A program made the translations under genes and the position numbers. Below the pieces are notes generated by a model. That model was not told where the DNA came from. It saw only the letters and a program-made list of their open reading frames with translations, and ran no database searches. From NCBI GenBank assembly GCA_044238935.1, contig JBIICI010000013.1, positions 1 to 53,848 of the forward strand: a stretch of DNA of 53,848 bases, read 5' to 3'. Source of the DNA: JBIICI01 sp044238935. Lineage in GTDB: Bacteria > Pseudomonadota > Alphaproteobacteria > Micavibrionales > Micavibrionaceae. This document shows positions 52,361-53,848 of the stretch, in pieces. Position 1 is the first letter of the stretch. The number at the start of each line of letters is the position of its first letter.

Positions 52361-52462
52361 GTTATAGACCCACCGTATTAGGGGGGTGTCTATAACTATG
52401 ATTTTGTTACAGAGCAGATAAAATTTGTTATAGACCCGCCGTATTAGGGGGGTGTCTATAAC
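52361..52462 (-). CRISPR. Minimal CRISPR array: two 36-bp repeats, one 30-bp spacer
   Basis: Repeats lie at 52361-52396 and 52427-52462, with the spacer at 52397-52426. The repeats are identical except at position 12 (A or G). Each begins GTTATAGAC and ends GTCTATAAC, so the ends pair perfectly over 9 bp. Read on the effector's strand, the repeat is GTTATAGACACCCCCCTAAT, then ACGGYGGGTCTATAAC. This has the same layout as Leptotrichia Cas13a repeats, which from memory read G-x-T-T-TAGAC-x-ACCCC then ACG..GGGGACTAAAAC. Repeat and spacer lengths are the usual type VI values. No cas1/cas2 is in the window, and no further repeat is seen on either side. Confidence 0.85.
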
Positions 52463-52489
52463 CGCTTCATTGTAAGGCATTGATCCAAA

Positions 52490-52570
52490 ATGAAAAAACG
52501 CCGAAAAAATGAATCGGTGTTGGACTTATTGACGACGCCTGAGGGTATTTTAGGCAGATTTTCAAAATAA
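52490..52570 (+). CDS. Possible 26-residue ORF beside the array
   Basis: An ATG preceded by AAGG (14 bp upstream) opens a short frame, MKKRRKNESVLDLL then TTPEGILGRFSK, ending at a TAA just before the HAD gene's stop. It is basic at the start and could be a real micro-protein, a remnant, or chance. It lies opposite to the effector's direction, in the region where an array promoter would be expected. Confidence 0.2.
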   Translation: MKKRRKNESVLDLLTTPEGILGRFSK

Positions 52571-52580
52571 TGTAAAGCCA

Positions 52581-53045
52581 TTATTTGGTTATTTTCTTAT
52601 ACAAATCAGGCAACTTCCCATCCACAATGCGGATGCATGGGATATTGTTGGCGTCCCACATATCGCAGACTTGATCGCGGTCTTCGAAAACGGCTTTGAT
52701 GCTGTGGTTGGTTTGGATAATATCCAGCCATGCTTTTTTAAGCTCAAAATCTTTTTGGTAGTTCTCAATCGGGCGCATCCATAATTGTGCGGGGGTGATG
52801 TTTTGGGCGTTTAACCAATTTTCTGTTTGTGGGCGCACGACTTCGCTGCGCCCTGATAGAATCCAGCATGGATAGAGTTTAGATAAACGGTGATATTCAT
52901 TGACGATTTCTGTATTGGGCGTATCGTTTGTACAGGCTTGATAAAATTCATTCCATAATTTATTCGGGGGCGTAATCAGGGGCAAACGATGGTCGATATT
53001 CGCCAAGCTGCTGTCCAGATCAAAAATCAAGATTTCCGTTTTCAT
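52581..53045 (-). CDS. HAD phosphatase resembling the T4 Pnkp 3'-phosphatase domain
   Basis: The 154-residue HAD protein has catalytic Asp9 and Asp11 in LIFDLDSSLAN, then WILSGRSEVVRPQTENWL (59-76), LWMRP and KDFELKKAWL (about 98-107), and FEDRDQVCDMW (120-130). The last segment resembles the DDRDQVVDMWR motif of T4 polynucleotide kinase-phosphatase, which removes 3'-phosphate and 2',3'-cyclic phosphate from RNA ends. No kinase domain is attached. It directly precedes the array and effector on the same strand. HEPN RNases leave just such ends, so a healing role is plausible but only inferred. Confidence 0.75.
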   Translation of the reverse strand: MKTEILIFDLDSSLANIDHRLPLITPPNKLWNEFYQACTNDTPNTEIVNEYHRLSKLYPCWILSGRSEVVRPQTENWLNAQNITPAQLWMRPIENYQKDFELKKAWLDIIQTNHSIKAVFEDRDQVCDMWDANNIPCIRIVDGKLPDLYKKITK

Positions 53046-53090
53046 GGCTATATTTTTACATATTTATAAAATTAAGTCAAGCTTGCTGCT

Positions 53091-53717
53091 TTATAACGTC
53101 AAAACCGCCCCGAATCTGTCCTTAATCCGCGCATCATGCGTGGCAACAATCAGGGTGGCGTTGTTTTTTGTGGCGTATTGGTGCAGTAAATCCATGATTT
53201 GATGGGTGTTATGGTCATCAAGGGCGGAGGTGGGTTCGTCCGCAAAGATGATTTTGGGGTTATGGATCACGGCACGCGCAATCGCCACACGCTGGGCTTC
53301 GCCTTGGCTTAGGGTGCTGGCTTTGTGGTGGGCTTTGTGCGCTAAACCCAGTTGATCTAAGATTTCAGTGATCGCGGACGGAGCAGGGGGGTGATGGATC
53401 GCCAAATGGGTCAGGGCAATATTTTGTGCCACGGTTAAATGCTTTAACAAATGGAAATTTTGGAACACAAAGCCGCAATTTTTGCCGCGCCAATCATCTA
53501 AATCTTTGGGGGATAGCGATAGTAAATCCATATCCTCATACAATATCTGCCCCCCATCAGGGCGGCGCAGCCCTGCCATGATATGAAGCAATGTCGTCTT
53601 ACCACTGCCCGATGCGCCCAGCAGTAAGAGGTTTTTATTCGGGCTTATATCTAAACGATCAATCGATAGAATTGGGCGGTTTTGAATAGATAGAGTGATG
53701 TTTTTAAGGCTTAGCAT
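53091..53717 (-). CDS. ABC transporter ATP-binding protein (LolD/MacB-type)
   Basis: The 208-residue ATPase has Walker A GASGSGKTT (34-42), a Q-loop in FVFQNFHLL, signature LSQGEAQ (136-142) and Walker B IIFADEPTSALD. It belongs to the group that pairs with FtsX-type permeases and is the likely partner of the permease-DUF3299 gene at 48958, from which the HAD-array-effector cassette separates it. Its start codon lies 7 bp from the right-hand IS1595 copy, and no ribosome site is left, so expression may be weakened. Confidence 0.92.
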   Translation of the reverse strand: MLSLKNITLSIQNRPILSIDRLDISPNKNLLLLGASGSGKTTLLHIMAGLRRPDGGQILYEDMDLLSLSPKDLDDWRGKNCGFVFQNFHLLKHLTVAQNIALTHLAIHHPPAPSAITEILDQLGLAHKAHHKASTLSQGEAQRVAIARAVIHNPKIIFADEPTSALDDHNTHQIMDLLHQYATKNNATLIVATHDARIKDRFGAVLTL

Positions 53718-53724
53718 AATATTA

Positions 53725-53848
53725 GGGGCTGTCCCAGATAACTATTTGAGATATTGATTAACCCATTGTTTTACTTGATGTAATTGTTCTTTTGGTGATG
53801 GATTATTAAAACGCCATTCACATTCCTTTAAAAATAGCTCAAAATTGT
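53725..53848 (-). mobile_element. IS1595-like insertion sequence, 3' end only (runs off the right edge)
   Basis: The 18-bp terminal repeat GGGGCTGTCCCAGATAAC at 53725-53742 is the exact inverted partner of the one at 108-125. The transposase end lies just inside it. Both copies have the transposase on the minus strand, so they are direct repeats around the window. The element boundary is 7 bp before the ABC ATPase start codon. Confidence 0.8.
53742..53848 (-). CDS. IS1595-family transposase, C-terminal 34 residues (partial)
   Basis: The minus strand reads NFELFLKECEWRFNNPSP then KEQLHQVKQWVNQYLK and stops at TAG (53742-53744), which overlaps the terminal repeat. The 'ECEWRFNN' block is typical of the C-terminus of IS1595/ISXO2-type transposases. 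The 5' part is outside the window. Together with the N-terminus at 1-81 it shows that the same element occurs at both edges. Confidence 0.78.
   Translation of the reverse strand, partial: NFELFLKECEWRFNNPSPKEQLHQVKQWVNQYLK

Noticed and set aside
1..53848. Reading the whole window as a composite transposon.
   Set aside because: The content is mostly housekeeping genes; direct IS copies at both edges are better explained by a contig ending at repeats.

Overview
The window reads as chromosome of an AT-rich alphaproteobacterium. Evidence: a tol operon led by ybgC, a three-gene bc1 complex (Rieske, cytochrome b, cytochrome c1), class II DAHP synthase, TrcR/DUF1013, DUF3126, an OlsB/OlsA ornithine-lipid pair, and a fabI / MaoC-phosphate acetyltransferase / ackA operon. 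Lipid A and Kdo genes show a Gram-negative envelope, and a soluble chemoreceptor suggests taxis. I cannot fix the order or family from sequence alone. Both window edges lie inside copies of one IS1595-like insertion sequence in the same orientation, so the window is the segment between two IS copies, or a contig that broke at them.

Layout. 1-0.5 kb: IS end and a truncated PhnA gene. 0.5-5.4 kb: pnp, gpmA, an orphan gene, an OmpA-like secreted protein. 5.7-9.9 kb: tRNA-Arg(ACG), ybgC-tolQ-tolR-tolA-tolB, closed by a terminator with no pal. 9.9-20.3 kb: gamma-carbonic anhydrase, then a long minus-strand block (YegD-like Hsp70, gltX, YdcZ-like transporter, nadE, class II DAHP synthase, zapA with a small coiled-coil partner, bc1 complex). 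20.4-30.4 kb: trmL-hemF, a triple-PAS chemoreceptor, a low-molecular-weight phosphatase, olsB-olsA, DUF3126, a secreted orphan, waaA-lpxK-lpxL. 30.4-34.4 kb: a disturbed region downstream of nrdA with an orphan gene, a broken fic gene and a decayed copy of the nrdA tail, punctuated by three copies of a 12-bp direct repeat. 34.5-47.9 kb: P-loop kinase, prfC-crcB, HAD phosphatase, glmM (with a MITE-like insertion between the last two), a PIN-like protein, a response-regulator pair, fabI/pta/ackA, guaC, trcR, rpsU.

The standout lies at 50.7-52.5 kb. A 526-residue protein carries two HEPN ribonuclease motifs (RNYLEH at 169-174 and RNHIAH at 377-382). Beginning 59 bp upstream of its longest possible start are two 36-bp palindromic repeats, identical except at one base and separated by exactly 30 bp. 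This is the architecture of a type VI (Cas13) CRISPR locus shrunk to one compact effector and one spacer, with no cas1 or cas2 in the window. A T4-PNK-like HAD 3'-phosphatase gene precedes the array on the same strand. The whole cassette sits between the ATPase and permease genes of what looks like a zinc-linked ABC system (permease fused to DUF3299, followed by a Zur-like regulator). The effector is either a very small Cas13 or an intermediate between HEPN abortive-infection RNases and Cas13.
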